NCBI GenBank assembly: GCA_964404255.1
Contig: CAYOJJ010000004.1
Location: 143,982-207,981, forward strand
Length of the DNA stretch: 64,000 nucleotides
Direction of reading: 5' to 3'
Origin: JAFDZW01 sp964404255
Lineage (GTDB): Bacteria > Bacteroidota > Ignavibacteria > Palsa-1295
How positions within the stretch are numbered: the first letter of the stretch is position 1; every line of letters begins with the position of its first letter. The notes below the pieces were generated by a model. The model was given only the letters and a program-made list of their open reading frames with translations. It did no database searches and was not told the origin of the DNA. Below, piece by piece: positions 26,918 to 35,512 of the stretch. The translations under genes and the position numbers were made by a program.

Positions 26918-27796
26918 TTATGCGGCGGCTTCAGCCTCAGCATGATGGTGATGTCCTTCACCAAGCTGCATACGGACAAAGCCCGTTACGGTAGCGCCAT
27001 TGCCGGCTTCTTTGAGAAGATCGGTGATGGTCTTCGAAGCATCCTTGATAAAACTCTGCTCTAAGAGGACGTTATCCTGATAGAACTTATCCATCTTACC
27101 ACCGAGAATCTTCTCGATGATCTCGTCTTTCTTACCCTCGTTCTTAAGCTGGGTACGGAAGATATCCATTTCCTTGCTGACGGTCGAAGCATCGACATCT
27201 TCGCGACGAAGGGCCAGCGGGTTCATAGCAGCGACCTGCATAGCGATGTCGCGGCCGATTTCCTGAGCTTTTCCACCGTCAACACCCTTAAGAGCAACGA
27301 GTACGCCAAGCTTAGCACCCGGGTGGATGTAGCTTGTTACTACACCGTTATCGGTGGAAACGAGTTCGAAGCGGCGGGCTTCGATCTTCTCACCGATGCG
27401 GCCGGTCTGCTCGCCAACACCTTCGGAGATGGTGATGCCATTAGACATTTTCGAGAGCAAGAATTCTTCATGGGAATTCGGGCTCGTCTTTAATGCAGCA
27501 TCAGCTACATCTTGAGCAAAAGCTACGAACGATTCGTTGCGGGCAACGAAATCCGTTTCGGAATTCACTTCAGCAATAACCGCCTTGGAAAGATCGTTAG
27601 AAACAGCAGTAACGATCACCCCTTCTTTAGCTACGCGATCGGCACGCTTTGCAGCGCTGGCAGCGCCCTTCTTACGAAGGATCTCGATCGCCTGTTCTTC
27701 ATTACCATTGGCTTCTTCCAACGCCTTTTTGCAATCGGCCATACCGGCACCGGTACGGTCACGGAGTTTTTTTACTAATTCAGCACTAACTGCCAT
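26918..27796 (-). CDS. tsf: Elongation factor Ts
   Basis: A 292-residue guanine-nucleotide exchange factor for EF-Tu. The N-terminal UBA-like domain (LVKKLRDRTGAGMADCKKAL) and the conserved SETDFVARNESF are present. The C-terminus ends in a His/Ala/Glu tail (GHHHHAEAEAAA). It follows rpsB after a terminator-like hairpin, so its level may depend on readthrough. Confidence 0.98.
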   Translation of the reverse strand: MAVSAELVKKLRDRTGAGMADCKKALEEANGNEEQAIEILRKKGAASAAKRADRVAKEGVIVTAVSNDLSKAVIAEVNSETDFVARNESFVAFAQDVADAALKTSPNSHEEFLLSKMSNGITISEGVGEQTGRIGEKIEARRFELVSTDNGVVTSYIHPGAKLGVLVALKGVDGGKAQEIGRDIAMQVAAMNPLALRREDVDASTVSKEMDIFRTQLKNEGKKDEIIEKILGGKMDKFYQDNVLLEQSFIKDASKTITDLLKEAGNGATVTGFVRMQLGEGHHHHAEAEAAA

Positions 27797-27828
27797 ACGT
27801 GTACTTTCTTAAATTAAACTTTTATCCT

Positions 27829-27870
27829 TGAAAAAAAGAAAACGGCGAGCGTTCGGTTGAGGCTCGCCGT
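27829..27870 (-). terminator. Terminator/attenuator between rpsB and tsf
   Basis: ACGGCGAGC/GCTCGCCGT stem (27842-27850 with 27862-27870) with an 11-nt loop. On the minus strand it is followed by TTTTCTTTTTTTC. Incomplete termination here would let more S2 than EF-Ts be made, or be a control point. Confidence 0.8.
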
Positions 27871-27897
27871 GAATCTGCTAAGAGATTTATTACAGGC

Positions 27898-28686
27898 TTA
27901 TGCCTCTACTGCAGCGCCTTCGGTGACTTCTTCATCGACTTCGTCGATATCGCCTTCTTTCATCGAGCGCTCTTTGGATGCGGCATCATCAAGCTTCTTC
28001 GCTTTGGCGACAGCACGGCCAGCATTGATAGCATCGGCAAACGCATGAATGAAGAGCTGAACCGAACGAAGAGCATCGTCATTAGCCGGGATCGGGTAAT
28101 CGACGAGATCCGGATCGACGTTCGTATCGACGAGAGCAAAGATCGGAATACCAAGCGTACGAGCTTCTTTAACGGCAATATGCTCTTTCTTGATATCGAT
28201 AATGATCATTGCACCCGGTAAGCCGCGCATTTCGGCGATACCGCCGAGAATAGCATCGAGCTTCTCGCGCTCGCGGCCTTTGAGCAACTGCTCTTTCTTG
28301 GTATAGTTCTCGATCGAACCATCTTCTTCCATCTTATCGAGCGTCTGAAGGCGCTTGATCGACTTGCGGATGGTCGTAAAATTGGTAAGCATACCACCCG
28401 GCCAGCGATCGACAGCAAAATGCTGACCGCAACGCTCTGCTTCTTCCTTTACGGCATTACGAAGCTGCTTTTTGGTAGCGACGAAGAGGAAACGCTTTCC
28501 TTCGGCGGCAAGACGCTCGGCTGCATTCAACGCATCTTCTGCAAGCATTTGCGTCTTATTAAGATCGATAATATGGATTCCGTTGCGCTCCATGAAGATG
28601 TACGGTTTCATCTTCGGATTCCAGCGGCGGGTAAGATGCCCAAAGTGAGCACCGGAAGCTAAGAGGTCTTCTAATTTGATTCTCAT
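27898..28686 (-). CDS. rpsB: 30S ribosomal protein S2
   Basis: A 262-residue protein with the S2 signatures LLASGAHFGHLTRRWNPKMK and the MRGLPGAMIIIDIKKEHIAVKEARTLGIPIFALVDTN region. The C-terminal tail is acidic. It is the upstream gene of the rpsB-tsf unit, separated from rpsI by a terminator. Confidence 0.98.
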   Translation of the reverse strand: MRIKLEDLLASGAHFGHLTRRWNPKMKPYIFMERNGIHIIDLNKTQMLAEDALNAAERLAAEGKRFLFVATKKQLRNAVKEEAERCGQHFAVDRWPGGMLTNFTTIRKSIKRLQTLDKMEEDGSIENYTKKEQLLKGREREKLDAILGGIAEMRGLPGAMIIIDIKKEHIAVKEARTLGIPIFALVDTNVDPDLVDYPIPANDDALRSVQLFIHAFADAINAGRAVAKAKKLDDAASKERSMKEGDIDEVDEEVTEGAAVEA

Positions 28687-28786
28687 TGGTTGTTGGTTTT
28701 ATTCTCTACGATCCTCTCGCCATACCACACTGTCATTGACAGCGACCGGCACAGCTGCAAGCGAGTTTCGTATCTGTGATTAGAAA

Positions 28787-28816
28787 CATAAAAGCCGGGA
28801 TGCAAAGCACCCCGGC
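28787..28816 (-). terminator. Terminator after rpsI
   Basis: GCCGGGATGC/GCACCCCGGC stem (28794-28803, 28807-28816) with one A-C mismatch. It is followed on the minus strand by TTTTATG, which ends the rplM-rpsI unit. Confidence 0.75.
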
Positions 28817-28825
28817 AAAATTCGA

Positions 28826-29233
28826 TTAGCGCTTCGAGAACTGGAAGCGACGGCGGGCTTTCGGCTGGCCGTACTTCTTACGTTCGACCATACGCGGGTC
28901 GCGGGTAAGGAGATCTTCCTTACGAAGTGCCGAACGATATTCCTCGCTGATCTCGACAAGAGAACGGGCAATGGCTAAACGAACAGCACCGGCCTGACCG
29001 CTGGTACCGCCACCACGCACATTGGCGTTTACATTAAAATTGCCATATTGGCCAGTAGCGCGAAGCGGACGAACCACGTCTTCGCGATGGATTTCATTTG
29101 CAAAGTAGGTCTCGAAAGCTTTTCCGTTGACCTTAATTTCCATCGGCTTGCCGGCAGAGATCGGGGTAAGATAGACACGAGCGGTCGCTTCTTTGCGGCG
29201 GCCGATATTGATTGATGCGTGCTGTTTAGCCAT
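28826..29233 (-). CDS. rpsI: 30S ribosomal protein S9
   Basis: A 135-residue protein with INIGRRKEATARVYLTP at the N-terminus and the canonical basic end (QPKARRRFQFSKR), which reaches into the P site. It follows rplM after 19 bp, the usual rplM-rpsI order. Confidence 0.98.
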   Translation of the reverse strand: MAKQHASINIGRRKEATARVYLTPISAGKPMEIKVNGKAFETYFANEIHREDVVRPLRATGQYGNFNVNANVRGGGTSGQAGAVRLAIARSLVEISEEYRSALRKEDLLTRDPRMVERKKYGQPKARRRFQFSKR

Positions 29234-29252
29234 AGTTTAATTCGATCTCTGA

Positions 29253-29714
29253 TTATTTACCAAATTGAAGGGTCTTCGGCTGCTGAGCAGCATGCGGATG
29301 GTCGGTACCGGCATAGATCTTAAGCTTCATGCCAAGGGATTTACCGAGTGAGGTTTTCGGAAGCATACCGCGAACAGCACTTTCGATAATGCGATCCGGA
29401 TGGCTGACCTGAAGGTCTTTGAACTTCGCAAAGCGAGCTCCGCCCGGATAGAGCGTATTATGGTAGTACTCTTTCTGATCTTCGCGCTTACCGGTAAGTT
29501 TTACTTTTTCGGCATTGATAACAACGACGAAATCGCCGGTATCGATATGCGGAGTAAACTGCGGCTTATGCTTGCCACGGAGGACACGAGCAACTTCGGT
29601 TGCAAGGCGGCCTACGGTCTGCCCTTCGGCATCGACTACGTACCAATCGCGCTTGATTTCGCCTTCTTTCGCTGAATACGTCTTCAGCGCATATGTATTC
29701 TTCTTCTTCGACAC
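29253..29714 (-). CDS. rplM: 50S ribosomal protein L13
   Basis: A 153-residue protein with the L13 core RDWYVVDAEGQTVGRLATEV, the conserved HIDTGDFVVVINAEKVKLTG, and AVRGMLPKTSLGKSL. First gene of the rplM-rpsI unit. Confidence 0.98.
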   Translation of the reverse strand: MSKKKNTYALKTYSAKEGEIKRDWYVVDAEGQTVGRLATEVARVLRGKHKPQFTPHIDTGDFVVVINAEKVKLTGKREDQKEYYHNTLYPGGARFAKFKDLQVSHPDRIIESAVRGMLPKTSLGKSLGMKLKIYAGTDHPHAAQQPKTLQFGK

Positions 29715-29836
29715 GGTTTTACTCCCGAAAAAATAATAATCTATACCACCAAAAAGTTGGTATTTTGAGCGGGGTTATAAGCAAATTTTTAACCGTTAAG
29801 TTCCGTTTTTCGCCTTAATTGCTCGATTTTATAGAC

Positions 29837-30652
29837 TTAGGACTTATTTTTCGCCCGTTGGCGCAATATCTCATACAAAAACACCCCCTGGGCGATAGAA
29901 ACATTCAGCGAATCCACCGATTGGCTCATGGGAATGAGCAGCTCCCCCTTGCAGGCAGCTATTACCTCCTTTGATACCCCATACCCTTCCGAACCGAAAA
30001 CCAGGGCGATATCACCGTCTAATGTACTATCCCATATAGGCTTAGCCGTTTCACTGAGCGTTGTGGCATACGTTGGGATATTATGACTATTTAGGGTAGC
30101 AATTGCCGACGCCAGATCGGTAACTGAAATGGTAGGCAAGGAAAACATAGCACCCATCGAGACCCTTACCGACCGTCTCATCCAGGGATGGACACTTTTA
30201 GGATTAACAATTACACCTGTCGCTCCCATGGCAAGAGAAGTCCGGTAGATAGAGCCCATGTTTTCGGAATCGGCTATCTCATCGAGAATGATAAATAATC
30301 GAGGTGAAGCAGTCTTTTGGATCAGCTCTTCTAAGGTTGGCTCCGGAGGTACTTTACAGGCAGCCAGAATTCCCTGGTGCAGAGGAAAACCGACGATCTC
30401 CTCCATTTCACCTTTCTTAGCTATGAAGACGTTTATCTCCCCTCCCTGCTCGTGAGCTTCGATCAGCGCTCGTTTACTTTCGAAGTGCTCTTCGGTAAGA
30501 TAAATGGACCCGATAGGGATAGAAGATTCCAGCAAACGAACAACCACCTTCTCACCTTCGGCCACAAAGCCGCAGCGAGAACGGGAGCGTTTTAAATTTT
30601 TGAAATGGTCAAGGTCGTGTTCAGCCGGTGAACGAACGATCGTAAACTTCAT
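29837..30652 (-). CDS. SpoU/TrmH-family RNA 2'-O-methyltransferase
   Basis: A 271-residue protein. An N-terminal L30e-like substrate-binding domain is followed by the SPOUT knot: motif 1 (EIADSENMGSIYRTSLAMGA), motif 2 (LVFGSEGYGVSKEV) and motif 3 (QSVDSLNVSIAQGVFLYEI). The enzyme should methylate a 2'-hydroxyl in rRNA or tRNA using S-adenosylmethionine. Which of RlmB, TrmH or another member it is cannot be told by eye. It lies 27 bp after aspS and may be in its operon. Confidence 0.92.
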   Translation of the reverse strand: MKFTIVRSPAEHDLDHFKNLKRSRSRCGFVAEGEKVVVRLLESSIPIGSIYLTEEHFESKRALIEAHEQGGEINVFIAKKGEMEEIVGFPLHQGILAACKVPPEPTLEELIQKTASPRLFIILDEIADSENMGSIYRTSLAMGATGVIVNPKSVHPWMRRSVRVSMGAMFSLPTISVTDLASAIATLNSHNIPTYATTLSETAKPIWDSTLDGDIALVFGSEGYGVSKEVIAACKGELLIPMSQSVDSLNVSIAQGVFLYEILRQRAKNKS

Positions 30653-30679
30653 ACACCTTCTTCCCCAAAGGATAATTCA

Positions 30680-32452
30680 TTATTCCCGAAGTGCTATCTT
30701 TAATTCGGTAAGCTGGCGCGGATCGATCGTCGAAGGACAATCTTCCATCAGACCTTGCATTGACGTCGTCTTGGGGAAGGCGATAACATCGCGGATGTTA
30801 TCGGTGCCATTGCAAAGCATAGCAATTCGGTCGATACCAAGAGCCATACCGCCATGAGGTGGAGCGCCATAACGGAACGCATTGAGCATAAAGCCGAATT
30901 TTTTCTCCTGCTCTTCCTTCGTCAGGCCGAGCATATCGAAAACTTCTGACTGCAATATACGGTCATGGATTCTGATCGAACCCGAACCGAGCTCGTAGCC
31001 ATTTACTACAATATCATAAGCACGGGCGCGAATAGCGGCAAGATCGTCGGTCTTATTCATCCAATCTTCAACGACCGGCGAAGTGAAGGGGTGATGCATA
31101 GCGTTGTACTGCCCGCTCTCTTCATCTAATTCAAACATCGGGAAGTTAATCACCCAGAGCGGTTTGAATTCGAACTGCTTGCCTTTGGTAAGCTCCAAAC
31201 GCTTTGCGATCTCGATACGCAATGCACCGAGAATAGTATAAGCTCTGCTCCATTTTTCATGACAGGCAATAAGAGCCATATCACCGGCATTCATCGCACA
31301 GGCATCGGCGATTTCGTTGTGAAGCTCCGGTGTTAAAAATTTCTTTGCGCTGGAATCGATTCCTTCTTCCGTTTTCTTGACCCACACAAGGCCACCAGCC
31401 CCGTATTTCTTTGCAAACTCCGTAAGTTCATCGATCTGCTTACGACTCCAGCTTGCTCCACCCGGTACGACGACAGCACCAATAGTCCCCTGCTTTTTCT
31501 GCAGGACATCGTTAAAGACTTTGAATTCTGTTTTGCCACGTAATACTTCAGTCAGCGTTGCGATCTCAAGTTCATACCGAAGATCCGGCTTATCTGAGCC
31601 GAAGCGCTCCATGACTTCCTTGTATGAGTAACGTTCGAATACCGGCAACTCAAGGCCGACATCGGTCCATACCTTGCGCAGACAGCTTTCCATGACATCA
31701 TAGACCATCTCTTCATCCGGGAAGCTCATCTCAACGTCAAGCTGAGTGAACTCCGGCTGACGATCGGCGCGAAGATCTTCATCACGGAAGCATTTTACGA
31801 TCTGGAAATACTTATCGAGACCGGCTACCATAAGAATCTGCTTATAGATCTGTGGCGATTGCGGCAAGGCATAGAACTCACCATGATGCAAGCGGCTTGG
31901 CACGAGAAAATCGCGAGCGCCTTCGGGCGTGGCCTTCATAAGCATTGGTGTTTCAACTTCGATAAAGCCACGAGAATCGAAATGATCGCGAATAGACTTC
32001 GTGATCCGGTGACGATTCATCAGATTCTTCTGCAAGCTCGGGCGACGAAGATCGAGATAGCGATACTTTAGACGCAGGTCTTCGTTGGCTTTTACTTCTT
32101 CTTCTATCACAAACGGCGGCACTTCCGCTTCGTTTAGAATGAGGATAGAAGTAACCAACACCTCTATCTCACCCGTAGCAATCTTGCTATTAATACTTGA
32201 GCGCTGCCTTACTTCCCCTTCGACTGCTACGACAAATTCCGAACGCAGCTTCTTGCCCTCTTCGTAGAGGTACATCGTTGCTTCGGTCGGTTCGACAACG
32301 CACTGCACTTTTCCGGCTCGGTCTCGCACATCAAAGAATAATAAGCTGCCAAGATCGCGATGGGAATCCACCCATCCGACTACAGTTACTTGTTCTCCGA
32401 TGTGGGTTGGGCGCAGATCGCCCGCATAATGGGTTCGTTGTGCGGTTTGCAT
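30680..32452 (-). CDS. aspS: Aspartyl-tRNA synthetase
   Basis: A 590-residue class II synthetase of the bacterial type. It has an N-terminal OB-fold (VTVVGWVDSHRDLGSLLFFDV), motif 2 (YFQIVKCFRDEDLRADRQPE), the bacterial GAD insertion near residues 290-410, and motif 3 (GAPPHGGMALGIDRIAML). It charges tRNA-Asp. Its start codon overlaps the stop of the preceding DUF3052 gene by one base (TAATG). Confidence 0.98.
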   Translation of the reverse strand: MQTAQRTHYAGDLRPTHIGEQVTVVGWVDSHRDLGSLLFFDVRDRAGKVQCVVEPTEATMYLYEEGKKLRSEFVVAVEGEVRQRSSINSKIATGEIEVLVTSILILNEAEVPPFVIEEEVKANEDLRLKYRYLDLRRPSLQKNLMNRHRITKSIRDHFDSRGFIEVETPMLMKATPEGARDFLVPSRLHHGEFYALPQSPQIYKQILMVAGLDKYFQIVKCFRDEDLRADRQPEFTQLDVEMSFPDEEMVYDVMESCLRKVWTDVGLELPVFERYSYKEVMERFGSDKPDLRYELEIATLTEVLRGKTEFKVFNDVLQKKQGTIGAVVVPGGASWSRKQIDELTEFAKKYGAGGLVWVKKTEEGIDSSAKKFLTPELHNEIADACAMNAGDMALIACHEKWSRAYTILGALRIEIAKRLELTKGKQFEFKPLWVINFPMFELDEESGQYNAMHHPFTSPVVEDWMNKTDDLAAIRARAYDIVVNGYELGSGSIRIHDRILQSEVFDMLGLTKEEQEKKFGFMLNAFRYGAPPHGGMALGIDRIAMLCNGTDNIRDVIAFPKTTSMQGLMEDCPSTIDPRQLTELKIALRE

Positions 32453-32853
32453 TATCGGTCAGTTAATCTATATACAAATTTAAGTCCGGACCAGTCCTCA
32501 TCAATGGCACAGACTTTCACATCTACAACACCGGCACTAAGACCAAGCTCCCTGACGATGTTCTCATTCAAATCGCCGGCAAGCTTCGAGGTCTTTTTCG
32601 GCCAGGATATCCAGATCATTCCTGTCTTTTTTATCATTGCAGGAAGAGCGGGAAATCGTTTTGCAAGTTCTGATTGAGAACTCGTAAAAAAGACAACCAG
32701 ATCAAGATCGGTTTTCTTCGTATTCGAGATCGTCACCGTATCGGGAAGCTCAAGCAATGCACGGAACGTCTTTGGCTCATTAATAAAGCGGACAGTATAG
32801 CCCGGCTTAAAGCCCAGTTTCTTTTCCAGCGGCGTTCCCGAATACCCTGCCAT
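32452..32853 (-). CDS. DUF3052-family protein
   Basis: A 133-residue cytoplasmic protein. It opens with AGYSGTPLEKKLGFKPGYTV and has MIWISWPKKTSKLAGDLNEN, both typical of DUF3052. Members have no established activity that I can name. It overlaps aspS by one base, suggesting translational coupling. Confidence 0.85.
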   Translation of the reverse strand: MAGYSGTPLEKKLGFKPGYTVRFINEPKTFRALLELPDTVTISNTKKTDLDLVVFFTSSQSELAKRFPALPAMIKKTGMIWISWPKKTSKLAGDLNENIVRELGLSAGVVDVKVCAIDEDWSGLKFVYRLTDR

Positions 32854-32875
32854 TGCTACAGTACGGCTATAAACT

Positions 32876-32906
32876 GCAAAGCCGAATGATGATCATCCGG
32901 CTTTGC
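32876..32906 (-). terminator. Possible terminator after rplA
   Basis: GCAAAGCCG/CGGCTTTGC stem (32876-32884 with 32898-32906), extended by four inner pairs after one mismatch. The U-tract on the minus strand is weak (AGTTTAT), so termination is only likely. Confidence 0.6.
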
Positions 32907-32930
32907 GTAAGATTCGCTGTAAGAAGCTTC

Positions 32931-33635
32931 TTAGGCGTGGGCCTTTATGGCTTCAGTCGTATCAATGCGGACGCTGGGTCCCATTGTCGAGCTGATTACG
33001 ACGCCCTTAAGGTACTGGCCTTTTGCCGATGCCGGTTTGGCACGCATGATCGTATTGATAAACATATTGATGTTATCGGTCAGCTTTGCAGCATCGAACG
33101 ATGCTTTGCCTACGCTCGAATGAACATTGCCCTGCTTATCGACGCGGTATTCGATCTTACCGGCTTTTACTTCCTTAACGGCCGTTCCGACATCCGTCGT
33201 AACCGTACCCGATTTCGGGTTCGGCATAAGACCGCGGGGTCCGAGTACACGACCAAGCTTACCAAGCTCGCCCATGACTTCGGGAGTAGCAACGATAACA
33301 TCGGTGCCAGTCCAACCGCCTTTGATCTTCTCAAGGATGGTTTCGAATCCGACCTCATCGGCACCGGCAGCTTTAGCAGCGGCTTCCTGGTTCTTGGTAA
33401 CAACGGTTACGTGCACCGTCTTACCGATACCATGCGGAAGAGCTACCGTACCGCGGATAGCCTGATCGGCCTTACGCGGATCGACGCCGAGATTCATCGC
33501 GATATCGATCGATTCATCAAACTTTGCCGAAGCCAGTTCTTTAACTTTCTTTACGGCTTCACCAATCGGTAACGGCTTTATATCCGTACCGGCCTTTTTC
33601 TTAAGATTGTTATAACGTTTTCCGTGCTGAGCCAT
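32931..33635 (-). CDS. rplA: 50S ribosomal protein L1
   Basis: A 234-residue protein of the L1 stalk. It has the L1 signature MAQHGKRYNNLKKKAGTDIK start region and GRVLGPRGLMPNPKSGTVT. It often acts as the translational repressor of rplKA. It lies 3 bp after rplK. Confidence 0.98.
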   Translation of the reverse strand: MAQHGKRYNNLKKKAGTDIKPLPIGEAVKKVKELASAKFDESIDIAMNLGVDPRKADQAIRGTVALPHGIGKTVHVTVVTKNQEAAAKAAGADEVGFETILEKIKGGWTGTDVIVATPEVMGELGKLGRVLGPRGLMPNPKSGTVTTDVGTAVKEVKAGKIEYRVDKQGNVHSSVGKASFDAAKLTDNINMFINTIMRAKPASAKGQYLKGVVISSTMGPSVRIDTTEAIKAHA

Positions 33636-33638
33636 GGC

Positions 33639-34064
33639 TTATCCCTCCACTGTTAAGCCCATCGAACGGGCGGTACCTGCTACCATGCTCATCGCTGTTT
33701 CGAGCGAAGCAGCGTTAAGATCCGGCATTTTGAGCTCGGCAATTTCCTTCACCTGAGCTGACGTTACTTTGCCGACTTTCGTACGGTTGGATTCTTTCGA
33801 ACCTTTATCGAGCTTTGCAGCCTTCAGGAGCAATACTGCTGCCGGCGGCGTCTTCGTGATGAAGGTGAAGCTCTTATCCGAATACACGGTGATAACGACC
33901 GGCGTGATCATTCCATCAGCCTTAGCCGTCTTTGCATTGAACTGCTTACAGAATTCCATGATGTTCACGCCCTTTTGACCAAGAGCGGGACCAACTGGCG
34001 GAGCTGGCGTAGCCTTTCCTCCAGGGATCTGCAGCTTAATATAACCTGTGATCTTTTTTGCCAT
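33639..34064 (-). CDS. rplK: 50S ribosomal protein L11
   Basis: A 141-residue protein with the N-terminal GGKATPAPPVGPALGQKGVN and a C-terminal RNA-binding domain with the GTARSMGL end. The usual upstream genes secE and nusG are not in this window. rplK-rplA is separated from rplJ-rplL (19.0-20.0 kb, opposite strand). Confidence 0.98.
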   Translation of the reverse strand: MAKKITGYIKLQIPGGKATPAPPVGPALGQKGVNIMEFCKQFNAKTAKADGMITPVVITVYSDKSFTFITKTPPAAVLLLKAAKLDKGSKESNRTKVGKVTSAQVKEIAELKMPDLNAASLETAMSMVAGTARSMGLTVEG

Positions 34065-34190
34065 TATTGTCTTTTATTAGTGGTAAAGGCGTCCGCCAAG
34101 GCGAACTCCCACGTTTTTATAGCCCGTATATAACGGTTTAGAGGCTAAAAAGTTCGAAAAATCAGTGGAATAAGGCTCCTCGAACAGTTA

Positions 34191-34796
34191 TTAAGGATAT
34201 GATATACCATTAATTACAGCCCGAAGAAGAAAATTATCAGTTCGCCAGGGCCTATTAATACACCCAATTCCAGGTGCAAATATTTCAGTATAAAAGCTTT
34301 CTTGCCCTCTATGGTAAAGAGTCTTACAGTTTTTGAAGGTACCCCATGGAATAGTCTCAATAGAATTTGTATCCGTTAAATAAAATTTCCATTCAAAATA
34401 TCTATTGTAATCGACCGGATAGGTATGAAAATCATAAAATAAATATTCCGAATCCGCAAATTGATCATACAGGTATACATCACCATAAAAATTTTTACGA
34501 TAGAATTCAGTATCTAGTCTAATCTTTGTTTCAGAAATCCTTACTGGTGTTACATAACCAAAATAAGCACGCCACTTAATAAAAAACTTCCCTACGCATG
34601 CGGTCACAGAGATTGTATCCTCTGGATGTGTAAAATCCAAAGAGGGCTTGTGATAGACTAAGGTGTCCCCTACATGCATTGGATAGTAATTACTATAGTC
34701 TTGGGGCGGTGGACCTTCAGCAGACAAGCCACAGGAAATTAATCCCAAAGAGACGACAACTATCAGACCATTAAGAAAAGTCTTCCCTAAGCTCAT
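34191..34796 (-). CDS. Lipoprotein of the AT-richer patch, unknown function
   Basis: A 201-residue protein. I start it at ATG 34796 because it then has a typical lipoprotein signal (MSLGKTFLNGLIVVVSLGLISC) with the lipobox cysteine at about residue 22; the frame itself opens further upstream with TTG overlapping the KDPG aldolase stop. The mature part is beta-rich with many Tyr/Trp/Phe residues and no recognised domain. Base composition is visibly more AT-rich than the rplK-rplA neighbour. It is the last gene of the patch after eda. Confidence 0.7.
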   Translation of the reverse strand: MSLGKTFLNGLIVVVSLGLISCGLSAEGPPPQDYSNYYPMHVGDTLVYHKPSLDFTHPEDTISVTACVGKFFIKWRAYFGYVTPVRISETKIRLDTEFYRKNFYGDVYLYDQFADSEYLFYDFHTYPVDYNRYFEWKFYLTDTNSIETIPWGTFKNCKTLYHRGQESFYTEIFAPGIGCINRPWRTDNFLLRAVINGISYP

Positions 34797-34861
34797 ATTA
34801 AGTAATTTAACAACCTTATTCGAAAAACCCAAATAAGTTGTAAAAGTAGCAAAGGACACTA

Positions 34862-35473
34862 TCAAAAAGCAACGACTCTTTTTACCTTTTCTTTTATATT
34901 TTGAACATTCGTATCTGTATCACTCACCAACACCGATCCCAACCCGATAGCTGTACACCCAGCATCGAAATATTCCTGCATATTATCAAGTGTCACACCA
35001 TTAGTAGCAACATAGCTCACATTTGGGAAAGGACCTTTTAAGGCTTTGATATAGGATGGCCCGATACCAGCCAGTGGGAATATTTTTATAAAATCGGCTC
35101 CGGCGGATTGGCCCTGATGAATTTCTGTAGGGGTAAGAGCACCGGGCATGGCAACCAGATCATTCTCATGAGCGATCATGATCATCTTTGCATCCATGTG
35201 CGGGCTGACGAGGAATTTAGCCCCGGCCGTAATAGCATTCTCGGCATCGCGTCGGCCTATCACCGTCCCTGCCCCCACGAGACACTGAGGAAATTTATGA
35301 CTTACTTCTTCGATCGCTTCGAGTGCATTGCCACTATTAAGAGTAATCTCGATGATACTAATGCCACCATCGGTTATAGCCTGCACGATCTTAACGATAC
35401 GTGAAGTATCTTTTAAGCGAATAACGGAAAATATCTTTTCGCGGACAATGCGCTCGACGATCTGCTCTCTCAT
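34862..35473 (-). CDS. eda: KDPG/KHG aldolase
   Basis: A 203-residue class I aldolase that cleaves 2-keto-3-deoxy-6-phosphogluconate or 4-hydroxy-2-oxoglutarate. Recognisable elements: the opening IFSVIRLKDTSRIVKIVQAI, GAGTVIGRRDAENAITAGA, and DFIKIFPLAGIGPSYIKALK, with the Schiff-base Lys in FIKIFP. In many Bacteroidota it is named Eda. It lies among secreted proteins of unusual composition, with no edd-like gene nearby, so its pathway context is unknown. Confidence 0.92.
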   Translation of the reverse strand: MREQIVERIVREKIFSVIRLKDTSRIVKIVQAITDGGISIIEITLNSGNALEAIEEVSHKFPQCLVGAGTVIGRRDAENAITAGAKFLVSPHMDAKMIMIAHENDLVAMPGALTPTEIHQGQSAGADFIKIFPLAGIGPSYIKALKGPFPNVSYVATNGVTLDNMQEYFDAGCTAIGLGSVLVSDTDTNVQNIKEKVKRVVAF

Positions 35474-35512
35474 AACACTGGTGAACGCAGGTAGCTCGGA
35501 ATGGATTGCAAA

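Noticed and set aside
32853..33572. 239-codon frame on the plus strand
   Set aside because: Antisense to rplA, which is certain; its length follows from the codon bias of rplA.
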